Origin: FEB-7 sp963698265
GTDB lineage: Bacteria > Pseudomonadota > Gammaproteobacteria > Burkholderiales > Usitatibacteraceae
Assembly: GCA_963698265.1 (NCBI GenBank)
Contig: CAVOQC010000004.1
Location: forward strand, 124,001 to 188,000
DNA length: 64,000 nucleotides
Direction: 5' to 3'
Positions 42,781 through 50,309 of this stretch are shown piece after piece. A program made the translations under genes and the position numbers. How positions within the stretch are numbered: the stretch's first letter is position 1; each line of letters starts with the position of its first letter. The notes below the pieces were generated by a model. That model searched no databases, was not told where the DNA came from, and saw only the letters and a list, made by a program, of their open reading frames with translations.

Positions 42781-43812
42781 TCAGGCCAAAGTGATCTGGC
42801 CGGGCGCCCGAGCGTAGCGCTCGGCCGCTCGCGGGTCGGTTGCCAGTTCGCGCGCCACGCGCAGCCAGTGGGTGCGGCCCTCCGCGGCCGCCTCCCGCAG
42901 GCCCTCGTGGTCGTCGCCCGCCATCCACGCGGCTTGTGCCGAGGCGAGCCTCGGGAAGAGCTCCCGCCGCAGGCCCGAAAAGGTCGCGAACCAGAAATGC
43001 AGCGAGGGCCGCGCATCGCGCGCGAGCAGGGTCGGCAGCGTGACGAGGGAGTCGGCGAGCAGGTCGCGCACCGCGCGCGCGGTGATCTCCTGGCGGCGGT
43101 CGCCCAGGCCTTCCATGAATCGTTCCCAGTCGTCGCCGAGGAGCCTTCCGGCAGCGTGCTCGCCCAACTCGTGGAGGATGAGCGTCTCGCGCTCGGCCTC
43201 GGCCATGCGCCCGAGTGCGCGCTCGCGCTCCCGCCCGTAGCCGTAGGCCTCGAGGGCGGCTGCCATGGCGTCCCCGGAACCGCGCGCCTCCCACGTCTCC
43301 GCCTGGAGCCACAACCAGCGTTCGAAGGCTTCCCGGCGCAGCACGATCGTTTCGCCCCGCAGGACTGCCGGAGCGGCGTCGAGGTCACGGGCGTACTCGC
43401 AGCCGGCTTCGAGGATCTCGACGCCGTCGCGGCGCTCGCGACGCGCCAGGCGCGCCAGGAAGAAGTGCGGCTTGCCGAAGCGTCCCCGCCCCGCGCCATA
43501 GAGGTATCCCGCGGGGACGAGTTCCGCATTGACCGCGTCGGCGTCGAACGGATCGGCCTGCCCAGAGGGGAGCGGCACGCGCGACCAGTCGGCATCCGCG
43601 AGCGTCTCCCAGAGCGCCTCGCGCTCCGCGATCCAGCGACCCACGTCGCCGCGCGGCGGCACGGCCTGCTGCGGCAGCTCGTGCTCCCAGCAGTAGTACT
43701 CGCGCATGGCGAGCAGGTAATTGCACAGGGTGAGGTCCTGCGCGTGGCGCGCATCCGACAGGTGGCAGTTCGACTGCACCGCCGCGAGGATGGGCGCGAA
43801 AGCGAGCGTCAT
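42781..43812 (-). CDS. uncharacterised protein resembling the Sfum_1244 family (343 aa)
   Basis: The N-terminus CHLSDARHAQDLTLCNYLLAMREYYCWE is the striking conserved part, remembered from a family of unknown function called Sfum_1244 in sulfate-reducing and sulfur-oxidising bacteria; the core here is HLSDARHAQDLTLCNYLL. The rest is helical with a DxxR-rich centre (LGEHAAGRLLGDDWERFM) and no cofactor motif. ATG 43812 overlaps the stop of the next upstream gene (ATGA). It is the last gene of the operon running from the HTH-ferredoxin reductase gene. Confidence 0.6.
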   Translation of the reverse strand: MTLAFAPILAAVQSNCHLSDARHAQDLTLCNYLLAMREYYCWEHELPQQAVPPRGDVGRWIAEREALWETLADADWSRVPLPSGQADPFDADAVNAELVPAGYLYGAGRGRFGKPHFFLARLARRERRDGVEILEAGCEYARDLDAAPAVLRGETIVLRREAFERWLWLQAETWEARGSGDAMAAALEAYGYGRERERALGRMAEAERETLILHELGEHAAGRLLGDDWERFMEGLGDRRQEITARAVRDLLADSLVTLPTLLARDARPSLHFWFATFSGLRRELFPRLASAQAAWMAGDDHEGLREAAAEGRTHWLRVARELATDPRAAERYARAPGQITLA

Positions 43813-44252
43813 GGCGCGCCGCCCCCGCCGGCCGAACGCGGGCGGCCTTCCCAGCCCACCACGGCGGCGACCACGGTGACGAACGGAATGCCGAGGAGCC
43901 CGTCGTAGGCATCCCGCGCCCGGGTGACCAGGGCATGGATGTCCGCGGACGGACCGGGTGGATCCCCCAGGGCATCCGCGAGCCCGCGCAGCCCGCCGCA
44001 CTCGATGCGGATCTCGGCGGCGTGCGTGAGCGGGGTGGCCGGCGGCGGCAGGCGAAGGGCAAAGGTGGCGCGTTCGCGCACCAGCGCGCGAAAGGTCCGG
44101 CAATTGGTGTTGGCCACCGGCGATGAGCACCGGGGACGCTCGGCCTCGCCGAGGAGCGCCATCGTCGCGAGGGGGCAGCCGCCCTGGCGCGCGAGGATCG
44201 CGCCGCCGAAGGCGCAGGGTAGCGGCGCGGTGGTCGAATCAGTCGTCGTCAT
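43809..44252 (-). CDS. uncharacterised protein (147 aa) with four N-terminal cysteines
   Basis: Four cysteines in the first ~52 residues (PCAFGG, GGCPLAT, RCSSP, NCRTF) suggest a metal or iron-sulfur site; a fifth lies in IECGGL. The C-terminal half is hydrophobic (FVTVVAAVVGW). It overlaps the 74-aa gene by 14 bases and the 343-aa gene by four. Not recognised. Confidence 0.6.
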   Translation of the reverse strand: MTTTDSTTAPLPCAFGGAILARQGGCPLATMALLGEAERPRCSSPVANTNCRTFRALVRERATFALRLPPPATPLTHAAEIRIECGGLRGLADALGDPPGPSADIHALVTRARDAYDGLLGIPFVTVVAAVVGWEGRPRSAGGGGAP

Positions 44253-44463
44253 CGAAGCGCGGCCGGGGCTCGCGCACTTCCGTGAGGAGCGTCTCGGCGC
44301 CGAGTTCGTCCTCGGCGAAGATCACCTTCACCTTGCAGTCGGCGGGAAGCTCCGGGTCCTTGCGCAGGGCCTTGGCCCGTGCGGACGCTTCGGGGAACGC
44401 ATCCAGCACGGCCAGCTTTTCGAGGCGGTGGAAAGGAAACACCTTGTAGAGGTAGTAGGGCAT
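44239..44463 (-). CDS. small uncharacterised protein (74 aa)
   Basis: Starts MPYYLYKVFPFHRLEKL and ends EPRPRFDDDD, with a basic-to-acidic charge gradient and an alternating helix/strand pattern (FPEASARAKALRKDPEL, CKVKVIFAEDELGAETLL). It overlaps the following gene by 14 bases and is 16 bases from the S24-like gene. Short proteins with this MPYYLYKV-like opening accompany sulfur and Sfum_1244-type loci as far as I recall. Function unknown. Confidence 0.62.
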   Translation of the reverse strand: MPYYLYKVFPFHRLEKLAVLDAFPEASARAKALRKDPELPADCKVKVIFAEDELGAETLLTEVREPRPRFDDDD

Positions 44464-44479
44464 GGCGTCGCGTCGCGTC

Positions 44480-44857
44480 CTATTCGCAGTAACGGGTGGT
44501 GGATCCACGCTTTCCGGGCGTGGACTTCTGGATCACCACGCCGCGCACGGCGGCGAGGCTCTCCAGGTCGACCGACGGATAGCGGGAGTTCAGGGGGCTC
44601 AGGCGCCAGCCGCCTCCGGCGGCAAGCAGCTGGCGAAAGACCCACTCGCCCTCGTGGCGGGCGAGCACGAAGGCTCCATCGGTCGCGAGACCCTCGGGTT
44701 CGATCACGATCACGTCCCCCTCGGCGAACTCGGGAGCCATGGAATCACCCAGCACCATGAGGGCGAAGGACTCGGCGCCGCTGCAGGCGCCGTGCTCGTC
44801 GCCGCCCGCAGGCGCGATCGGAATGGTGCGGGAAGGGGAATTCGCGGCAGTTTTCAT
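44480..44857 (-). CDS. S24/LexA-like protein without DNA-binding domain and with altered catalytic lysine
   Basis: A 125-residue protein corresponding to only the protease half of LexA/CI repressors: FALMVLGDSMAPEFAEGDVIVI carries the nucleophile Ser39. Aligning to LexA (VTVKRL), the general-base lysine position is Arg75 in EWVFRQL, so autocleavage is probably lost or changed. There is no N-terminal HTH. GAGGAGG precedes ATG 44857, seven bases after the stop of the HTH-ferredoxin reductase gene. It may pair with that protein, which has an HTH but no S24 domain. Confidence 0.72.
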   Translation of the reverse strand: MKTAANSPSRTIPIAPAGGDEHGACSGAESFALMVLGDSMAPEFAEGDVIVIEPEGLATDGAFVLARHEGEWVFRQLLAAGGGWRLSPLNSRYPSVDLESLAAVRGVVIQKSTPGKRGSTTRYCE

Positions 44858-44864
44858 GGCCTCC

Positions 44865-46328
44865 TCACAGCACCAGCGTGGCGATGGACTCGGCCGGGGC
44901 GCCCGCCGAGCGAAGCTCGAATTCCGCGCAGTGGACGAAGGCCTCGGGACCGGCGACGTACACGTCGGTGCCGGCGAAGTCCATTGCCGCCCGCAAGCCG
45001 GCGACCAGCTCGGTCGCGCCCTCCGCGGCATCGGCATGGTGAAACGGCATCCAGGAGAACCCGTCCAGCACCTCGGCCCATGCCCGGCACTGGTTGGCCA
45101 GGTAATGCCCGTCGGGCCGGGTGGCGAGCCATGCGATGGTGTAGGAGGCGGCGGAATCGGCCGACAGCGCGTACTCGACCAGGCTCTTCACCGGGGCGAA
45201 GCCCAGGTCGCAGGCGGCGAACACGAGGTGCCTTCCGGGCTCACGCCCGAGCACGAATCGTCCCTCGGGACCGACGAGCGTGACGCGCTCGCCTGGCCGG
45301 ATGGCGCCCGAGAAGACTCCCGCCGCGAACGTGTCGCCATCGTCCCGTCCCACGTGGAAATGCAGGTTCCGGTCGTCGCAGGGGCAGCTCGCGATCGCGT
45401 AGGAGCCCTGCATGTCTCCCGCCGGCGATACCGCGCCGAGGCTGGCCGATTGCCCGGCCAGGAAGCGCAGCCGGTTCGAGCGGGGCGCTTGCAGGTGCAG
45501 CAGGCGGGTGTCCTCGCCCAGGGGCGAGACCGCGCGCACGGACGCCACGATTTCCTGGCGCGGGATGTCCTCGGGGCCCGCGGCCTCCAGGGTCTCGATC
45601 TTCACGTCGGTGACGGCCGAGTAGGCGCACATCAGGACGTGGCCCTGCGCGCGCTCCGCCTCGGAGAGCGCGAAATCATGGGGACGGATGCGCTGCACCT
45701 CGCCGTCGACGACGCGCGCCCGGCACAGGCCGCAGGTGCCGTTTCCGCAACCGTAGGAGAACTGCAATCCCGCCTTGAGGCCCGATTCCAGGATCGAATC
45801 GTGGCCCTCGACGAAGAACTCGCGGCCGCTGGGACGGACTTCGACGCGCGGCGTCATGACGCGCAGCGCCTCGTCGATCGCGGCGAATGCGTCGGAGGCA
45901 TCGCCTGCAAGGGCGCGCCCGAGGCCTTCCGAGAGCGCGGCGAGCGCGCCGGGCTGCGCGGGGTGCCCCCGGAAGCCCTCTCGCAGCAGCGCCTCGAGCT
46001 CATCCACCAGCGCGTGGTAGCGCTGTACCGTGCGCCGCAGGTCGGCGAGTTCCAGTCCCTGGGAGAACAGGCGCTGGGCGAGGATCTCCTGCGAGGGAAG
46101 CATGCGTTCGCGAACGCGTCTGCCAAAGGACTCCTCCTTGATCCGGTTGACCCATTCGATGCCGCCGGAAGCCTCGAGGTTCACCTGCGGAAACGCGCGC
46201 AGGAGCTCCCTGACTGTGATCATGCCTTCGGCGGCCGCGAGATTTCCCTCGCTGATCATCTTCTGCAGCGTGCTGCGGTGCACGCCTACGAGATGGGCCG
46301 CCCGCGATAACGACATCCGGTGGGCCAC
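44865..46328 (-). CDS. fused helix-turn-helix / [2Fe-2S] ferredoxin / flavin oxidoreductase
   Basis: A 487-residue protein with an unusual order: HTH of the excisionase/MerR kind at residues 5-47 (LSRAAHLVGVHRSTLQKMI), a helical linker (~55-158), a plant-type [2Fe-2S] ferredoxin domain (~161-245) with Cys194, Cys199, Cys202 and Cys234, then a ferredoxin-NADP reductase module with FAD (GSYAIASCP) and NAD(P) binding (LVFAACDLGFAPVKSLVEYAL). The start is GTG 46328, four bases after AGGAGG; longer frames run into the promoter region. It diverges from tusA and is first in its operon. A redox-responsive regulator is the likeliest reading; an electron-transfer enzyme with a protein-binding HTH is the alternative. 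Confidence 0.8.
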   Translation of the reverse strand: MAHRMSLSRAAHLVGVHRSTLQKMISEGNLAAAEGMITVRELLRAFPQVNLEASGGIEWVNRIKEESFGRRVRERMLPSQEILAQRLFSQGLELADLRRTVQRYHALVDELEALLREGFRGHPAQPGALAALSEGLGRALAGDASDAFAAIDEALRVMTPRVEVRPSGREFFVEGHDSILESGLKAGLQFSYGCGNGTCGLCRARVVDGEVQRIRPHDFALSEAERAQGHVLMCAYSAVTDVKIETLEAAGPEDIPRQEIVASVRAVSPLGEDTRLLHLQAPRSNRLRFLAGQSASLGAVSPAGDMQGSYAIASCPCDDRNLHFHVGRDDGDTFAAGVFSGAIRPGERVTLVGPEGRFVLGREPGRHLVFAACDLGFAPVKSLVEYALSADSAASYTIAWLATRPDGHYLANQCRAWAEVLDGFSWMPFHHADAAEGATELVAGLRAAMDFAGTDVYVAGPEAFVHCAEFELRSAGAPAESIATLVL

Positions 46329-46431
46329 GATTCCTCCTCGCGAGGATCCACGCGCCCCGACCCTGGGGCGCCGGGGTCCAGTGTAGCGTAGGACCTCGGG
46401 CCACCGGCATCCCCGCGGGCGTTGGGATACA

Positions 46432-46470
46432 TTACCCATGTGGGGGGTCAGGGATTACCCGAAACGGGTA
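46432..46470. promoter_or_regulatory. tandem inverted repeats between the HTH-reductase gene and tusA
   Basis: TACCCG-AAA-CGGGTA (46456-46470) is a perfect 6-bp-arm palindrome. TTACCC...GGGG (46432-46445) repeats the same opening 23 bases earlier. They lie 100-140 bases from both divergent starts, so a bound dimer pair could control the HTH-ferredoxin reductase operon and tusA-dsrE2-fadL together. This is the best-formed copy of the motif in the window. Confidence 0.5.
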
Positions 46471-46569
46471 TAGACCCATCCCGCACCGGGCCGCGAAATT
46501 GCGGGATTGCCAGCGGGTGGGAAGGGCGCGGCGCGGCCTGCCACCAGGGCTCAAGCCATGGAGAGTGAA

Positions 46570-46797
46570 ATGGACTTCAACAAGGAACTGGACGCGCGCG
46601 GGCTCAACTGCCCCCTGCCGATTCTCAAGACGAAAAAGGCCCTGGGCGAGCTCACCGCCGGACAGGTGCTCAAGGTTGTCTCGACGGACGCGGGAAGCGT
46701 GAAGGACATGGAGGCGTTCGCCAAGCAGACCGGCAACGAACTCCTCGGCTCCGAGGCCGAGGGCAAGGAGTACGTCTTTTTCCTGAAGAAGAAATAG
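46570..46797 (+). CDS. tusA: sulfur carrier protein TusA
   Basis: A 75-residue TusA: LDARGLNCPLPILKTKKAL carries the persulfide-bearing cysteine in the CPxP motif (Cys14). In sulfur oxidisers TusA passes persulfide sulfur toward DsrEFH/DsrC. ATG 46570 is preferred to the ATG at 46558 because GGAG at 46560-46563 is well spaced for it. It lies nine bases before dsrE2. Confidence 0.94.
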   Translation: MDFNKELDARGLNCPLPILKTKKALGELTAGQVLKVVSTDAGSVKDMEAFAKQTGNELLGSEAEGKEYVFFLKKK

Positions 46798-46806
46798 GGG
46801 CGCGCC

Positions 46807-47277
46807 ATGAGCGGAAAGAAAATGGCGTTGATCGCCACAAAGGGGACGCTGGACATGGCGTACCCGCCCTTCATCCTCGCCTCGACGGCGGCGGCCCTGG
46901 ACTACGAAGTGCAGATCTTCTTCACCTTCTACGGCCTCACGCTCCTGCGGAAGGACCTGTCCGGCGTGAAGATCAGCCCGCTCGCCAACCCCGCCATGCC
47001 GATGCCCGTGCCGATGCCGGTGCTCGTGGCCGCGCTGCCGGGAATGGAATCGATGGCCACGATGATGATGAAGCAGAAAATCAAGAAGAAGGGCGTGGCT
47101 TCCATCGAGGAGCTGCGCTCGGCCTGCCTGGAGTCGGGCGTCAAGTTCATCGGCTGCGAGATGACCGTCGACCTGTTCGACTTCAAGCGGGAAGACTTCA
47201 TCGAGGGCATCGAGTACGGGGGTGCTTCCACCTTCTTCGAGTTTGCGGGCAACACCGACATCTGCCTGTTCGTTTGA
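46807..47277 (+). CDS. dsrE2: DsrE2-like sulfurtransferase
   Basis: A 156-residue DsrE/DsrF-like protein of the DsrE2 kind: MALIATKGTLDMAYPPFILASTAAALDYEVQIFFTFYG at the start (core TKGTLDMAYPP), a methionine-rich central segment, and FIGCEMTVDLF with the conserved active cysteine near residue 120. DsrE2 proteins work with TusA in moving sulfane sulfur in the cytoplasm or at the membrane. The usual third partner, a rhodanese gene, is not adjacent; a FadL-type porin gene follows. Confidence 0.9.
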   Translation: MSGKKMALIATKGTLDMAYPPFILASTAAALDYEVQIFFTFYGLTLLRKDLSGVKISPLANPAMPMPVPMPVLVAALPGMESMATMMMKQKIKKKGVASIEELRSACLESGVKFIGCEMTVDLFDFKREDFIEGIEYGGASTFFEFAGNTDICLFV

Positions 47278-47327
47278 CGTTACGGCACACCACGCCACAC
47301 CTTCCACTATCGGAGGAAAAAAAGACC

Positions 47328-48617
47328 ATGAAGACGATCTCGACCGCGGTCCGCTGCGCCCTGGCCACCATGGCCTGTGCAGTGCCTTTCGCGGCGCTGG
47401 CCACCGACGGCTACTTCTCGCACGGCTACGGCATGAAGGGCAAGGGCATGGCGGGCGCCACCACTGCCCTCTCGGCCGACGGCTTCGGCGGCGCCAACAA
47501 CCCGGCCAGCATGGTCTGGGTAGGCAACCGCTTCGACGTGGGTGTGGACCTCTTCAGCCCGCGCCGCAACGTGAAGCGCACGGGAAGCGGGGGCGGCATG
47601 CTCGATTTTTCGGTCGACAGCGACAGCACGCTCTTCGCGATCCCCGAGCTCGCCTACAACATGATGTACTCGCCGAACGTCTCGCTGGGCGTCTCGGTCT
47701 ATGGCAACGGCGGGATGAACACCGACTTCGAGGGCGGGCAGCTCAACTGCACGAACTTCGGCGGCCCGCCCTCGGCCAACGGCCTGTGCGGCGTGGGTCG
47801 GCTGGGCGTGAACCTGGAGCAGCTGATCGTTGCACCCACCATCGCGTGGAAGTTCGCGGGCGAGCATTCCGTGGGCATTTCGCCTCTTTTCGGCTACCAG
47901 AAGTTTCGCATGCAGGGCGCGCACCTCTTCACGACGCTCTCCCAGGCGCCGGGGAACGTGACCAACCTGGACCACGACAACTCGACCGGTTTCGGCGTGC
48001 GGATCGGCTACCTGGGGCGTTTGAGCCCCTCGGTGACCGTCGGCGCCTCGTATGCCTCGAAGATGCGGATGGGCGAGTTCGACAAGTACAAGGGGCTCTT
48101 CGCGGGCGGCGGCGATTTCGACCTGCCGGAGCACTACACGCTCGGCGTGGCGGTGCGGCCCATGCAGGGCTGGCTCGTCGCCCTCGACTACAAGAAGATC
48201 AAGTACAGCGGAGTCGCCGCGGTGAGCAACCCCAGCACGAACCAGGCTCCCCTGGGCGCGGCGGGAGGGCCCGGCTTCGGGTGGGAAGACGTGGACGTGT
48301 TCAAGCTGGGCGTGGAGTTCCAGGCGACCCCGGCGCTCGCGGTGCGCGCGGGGTTCGGGCGCACGGACAACCCGATCCAGGGGCGCGACGTGTCGTTCAA
48401 CATCCTCGCCCCGGGCGTGGTGAAGGACCACTACACGCTGGGGTTCACCTACGCGATCGACCAGTCCTCGGAGATCACGGGGGCGTACATGCACGCAAAG
48501 CGCAACTCCGTCACCGGATTCTCGCTCTTCAACGCTTTCGCGCCGGGAATGGGCGGCGTGGAGACGATCGAGATGTACCAGAACTCGTTCGGAGTCGCCT
48601 GGGGCAAGCGCTGGTAG
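47328..48617 (+). CDS. OmpP1/FadL-type outer-membrane channel
   Basis: A 429-residue outer-membrane beta-barrel: signal peptide (MKTISTAVRCALATMACAVPFAALA), then TDGYFSHGYGMKGKGMAGATTAL and NNPASMVWVGNRFDVGVDLF, typical of FadL/TodX proteins with an N-terminal plug, and a C-terminus ending in an aromatic (KRW). FadL homologues let hydrophobic molecules cross the outer membrane. Next to tusA-dsrE2 it may admit elemental sulfur or polysulfane chains, an inference from position. CGGAGG lies 11 bases before ATG 47328. Confidence 0.85.
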   Translation: MKTISTAVRCALATMACAVPFAALATDGYFSHGYGMKGKGMAGATTALSADGFGGANNPASMVWVGNRFDVGVDLFSPRRNVKRTGSGGGMLDFSVDSDSTLFAIPELAYNMMYSPNVSLGVSVYGNGGMNTDFEGGQLNCTNFGGPPSANGLCGVGRLGVNLEQLIVAPTIAWKFAGEHSVGISPLFGYQKFRMQGAHLFTTLSQAPGNVTNLDHDNSTGFGVRIGYLGRLSPSVTVGASYASKMRMGEFDKYKGLFAGGGDFDLPEHYTLGVAVRPMQGWLVALDYKKIKYSGVAAVSNPSTNQAPLGAAGGPGFGWEDVDVFKLGVEFQATPALAVRAGFGRTDNPIQGRDVSFNILAPGVVKDHYTLGFTYAIDQSSEITGAYMHAKRNSVTGFSLFNAFAPGMGGVETIEMYQNSFGVAWGKRW

Positions 48618-48639
48618 CCTGACAACCCCGCAGCAGCAA

Positions 48640-48734
48640 TAAAGGGGACGCTTCCCATGTATCGAGCCTCGTGCTCGCTACATGGGGAGCGTCCCTTTTT
48701 TTGCGCCGAAGAATGGGGAGCGTCCCCTTTTGCG
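48640..48734. repeat. REP-like inverted repeat serving as terminator after fadL
   Basis: AAAGGGGACGCTTCCCATGTA (48640 on, first 20 bases) is complemented by TACATGGGGAGCGTCCC at about 48678-48694, followed by a run of seven T, making a long imperfect hairpin terminator. A third copy, ATGGGGAGCGTCCCCTTTT, follows at 48713-48731. Such GGGGACG...CGTCCCC palindromes resemble the non-coding repeats mobilised by RAYT-type transposases. The transposase itself is not in the window. Confidence 0.6.
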
Positions 48735-48754
48735 CCTTGGCGCCCTGGCGGTAG

Positions 48755-49663
48755 CTACGCTTTCCAGGCGCCGGCGGTGCCGGCGATGCGCTCGACGTAG
48801 CGGGCGCGGTAGAGCAGGCGTTCGCGCCCGGGAGCGTCTTCGAAGGCGCTGCGCTCGTGCAGGACGTTGTTGCACACGAGGCCCATGCCCGGCGCAAGCC
48901 GCGTGCGCAGCACGTGCCCGGCGTCGCTCTCCAGGATCTGCAGCAGGCGGGCGGAAGCGGCGAGGGTGGCCGCATCGCCCTTCCACGCCACGCTGCGCGT
49001 GCGCGCCGTGTAGCGCATGTGCAGGTCGCCCGATTCCGGGTCCGTCGAGAACACGGGCCCTACGGCCGCGGGCCTTGCCACGCCCTCGTCGTCCGTTCTC
49101 GCCGGAATCGCCAGGGCGTCGGACTGCATGAGCGCACGCACGTGGTCGGGGTTGTCCTCGCGCAGCAGTATGTAGGCGAGTTCGTGGTCCAGGAGCGCCG
49201 TGTCGCCCCCGGCCGCAGCGTCCCGGACGCAGTGCAGGAGCATGGCGCGGATGCGAAGCGACGGCGGATTGTAGTAACCGTCCGTGTGCCAGCGGATGCG
49301 GTGGGTCGTGTACGGGATGAACCCGGCCTTCGCCTTCGCGCCGGTCACCGCGATGCGGGTGATGCCGTCCTCGTCGGCGAGCAGGTTGTTGTCGAGCGTG
49401 GCGAGGCCCAATTGCGCGCCGAGCCGCCTGGGGACCTCCTTGTCCTCGTCGGCGACGCGGCTTGCATAGAGTGCCATGTTGTCGCGCCGGCAAATGCGGA
49501 CGATCTCGGCGATCTCGCGCCCGGTCAGGGCGCGCGGATCGCGGACCTCGACCACGAGGTCCGCGGGAGCGCGCGCGCGCGAGGCGAGCTTGCGGTCGCG
49601 CCATCGCGCATAGGCGGCGTCGTCGCCCGTTTCGAAGGGAGACCCGCGCGCCGTATCGCTCAT
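48755..49663 (-). CDS. TauD/TfdA-family Fe(II)/2-oxoglutarate dioxygenase
   Basis: A 302-residue enzyme. The HxD iron ligands His126 and Asp128 lie in RWHTDGYY, the distal His269 in LVCNNVLHERSAF, with the 2-oxoglutarate-binding Arg a few residues later (RERLLYRARY). Members hydroxylate sulfonates, carnitine precursors or amino acids. It is the last gene of the operon divergent from dsrA, 25 bases after the 206-aa gene, so a sulfur-containing substrate is likely but unproven. Confidence 0.83.
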   Translation of the reverse strand: MSDTARGSPFETGDDAAYARWRDRKLASRARAPADLVVEVRDPRALTGREIAEIVRICRRDNMALYASRVADEDKEVPRRLGAQLGLATLDNNLLADEDGITRIAVTGAKAKAGFIPYTTHRIRWHTDGYYNPPSLRIRAMLLHCVRDAAAGGDTALLDHELAYILLREDNPDHVRALMQSDALAIPARTDDEGVARPAAVGPVFSTDPESGDLHMRYTARTRSVAWKGDAATLAASARLLQILESDAGHVLRTRLAPGMGLVCNNVLHERSAFEDAPGRERLLYRARYVERIAGTAGAWKA

Positions 49664-49688
49664 GGCCGCATCGCGCAGCGCCGCTGTT

Positions 49689-50309
49689 TCATTCGCCCTG
49701 CGACGCCGCCCGACGGGGCCGACGGGGAGTGTTGTCGAACAGGCCGGCCACGCTCTTCGCGACCGTCGCCGCCGCCTCGGGGCCCTCGATGGCGATCACC
49801 TGGTCCCAGGTCCAGCGCTTGTCCTTTTCCGGCATGATTTCCGAGACGAGCGTGGCGAAATAGCGCAGGAAGGCGAAGTCGGGACCTTCCGGGCCGAAAC
49901 CGAAATCGGCGTACTCTGCCGTGCGCCGGTTGAGGAGGTCGATGAAGCGCGCCTTGATCGCGGCCGCTTCCTCCGCCTCCAGCAGTCGCGCCCGGTTCTC
50001 GGCGAGTTCGTCACCCGTTCGGTTGGCGAGGACGGTCATGAAGGCGGCACGGCCCGCGTCGTCGTAGCGCGGATGGACGAGGCGCCAGGCGACCTGGATC
50101 GCGTAGACCACCGCCTCGGCGAGGAAGTCGAAATACTGCGGGCCCGGGTCGATGTCGAACTCGGCCCTGCGCATGCTCTTCAGCATGTTCTGGGCCACGC
50201 GCCAGGCGATGAAGGCCAGCGCGGCGGCCATCTCCTCGGGCGACTTCGGGCGGCCGGGGCGAAACCAGGTGCTCTTGACCCGGATCGGGGTTCGGCTGGA
50301 GGTGCTCAA
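49689..50309 (-). CDS. uncharacterised helical protein (206 aa)
   Basis: Predicted to be largely helical: ALAFIAWRVAQNMLKSM near residues 30-46, AEAVVYAIQVAWRLVHPRY near 66-84, and a Glu/Ala-rich stretch ENRARLLEAEEAAAIKARF. No cofactor motif. The likely start is TTG at 50309, overlapping the TGA of the double-TusA gene; the frame is open further upstream but that overlaps the TusA coding region. Function unknown; conserved placement within the dsr-divergent operon is expected. Confidence 0.6.
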   Translation of the reverse strand: MSTSSRTPIRVKSTWFRPGRPKSPEEMAAALAFIAWRVAQNMLKSMRRAEFDIDPGPQYFDFLAEAVVYAIQVAWRLVHPRYDDAGRAAFMTVLANRTGDELAENRARLLEAEEAAAIKARFIDLLNRRTAEYADFGFGPEGPDFAFLRYFATLVSEIMPEKDKRWTWDQVIAIEGPEAAATVAKSVAGLFDNTPRRPRRAASQGE

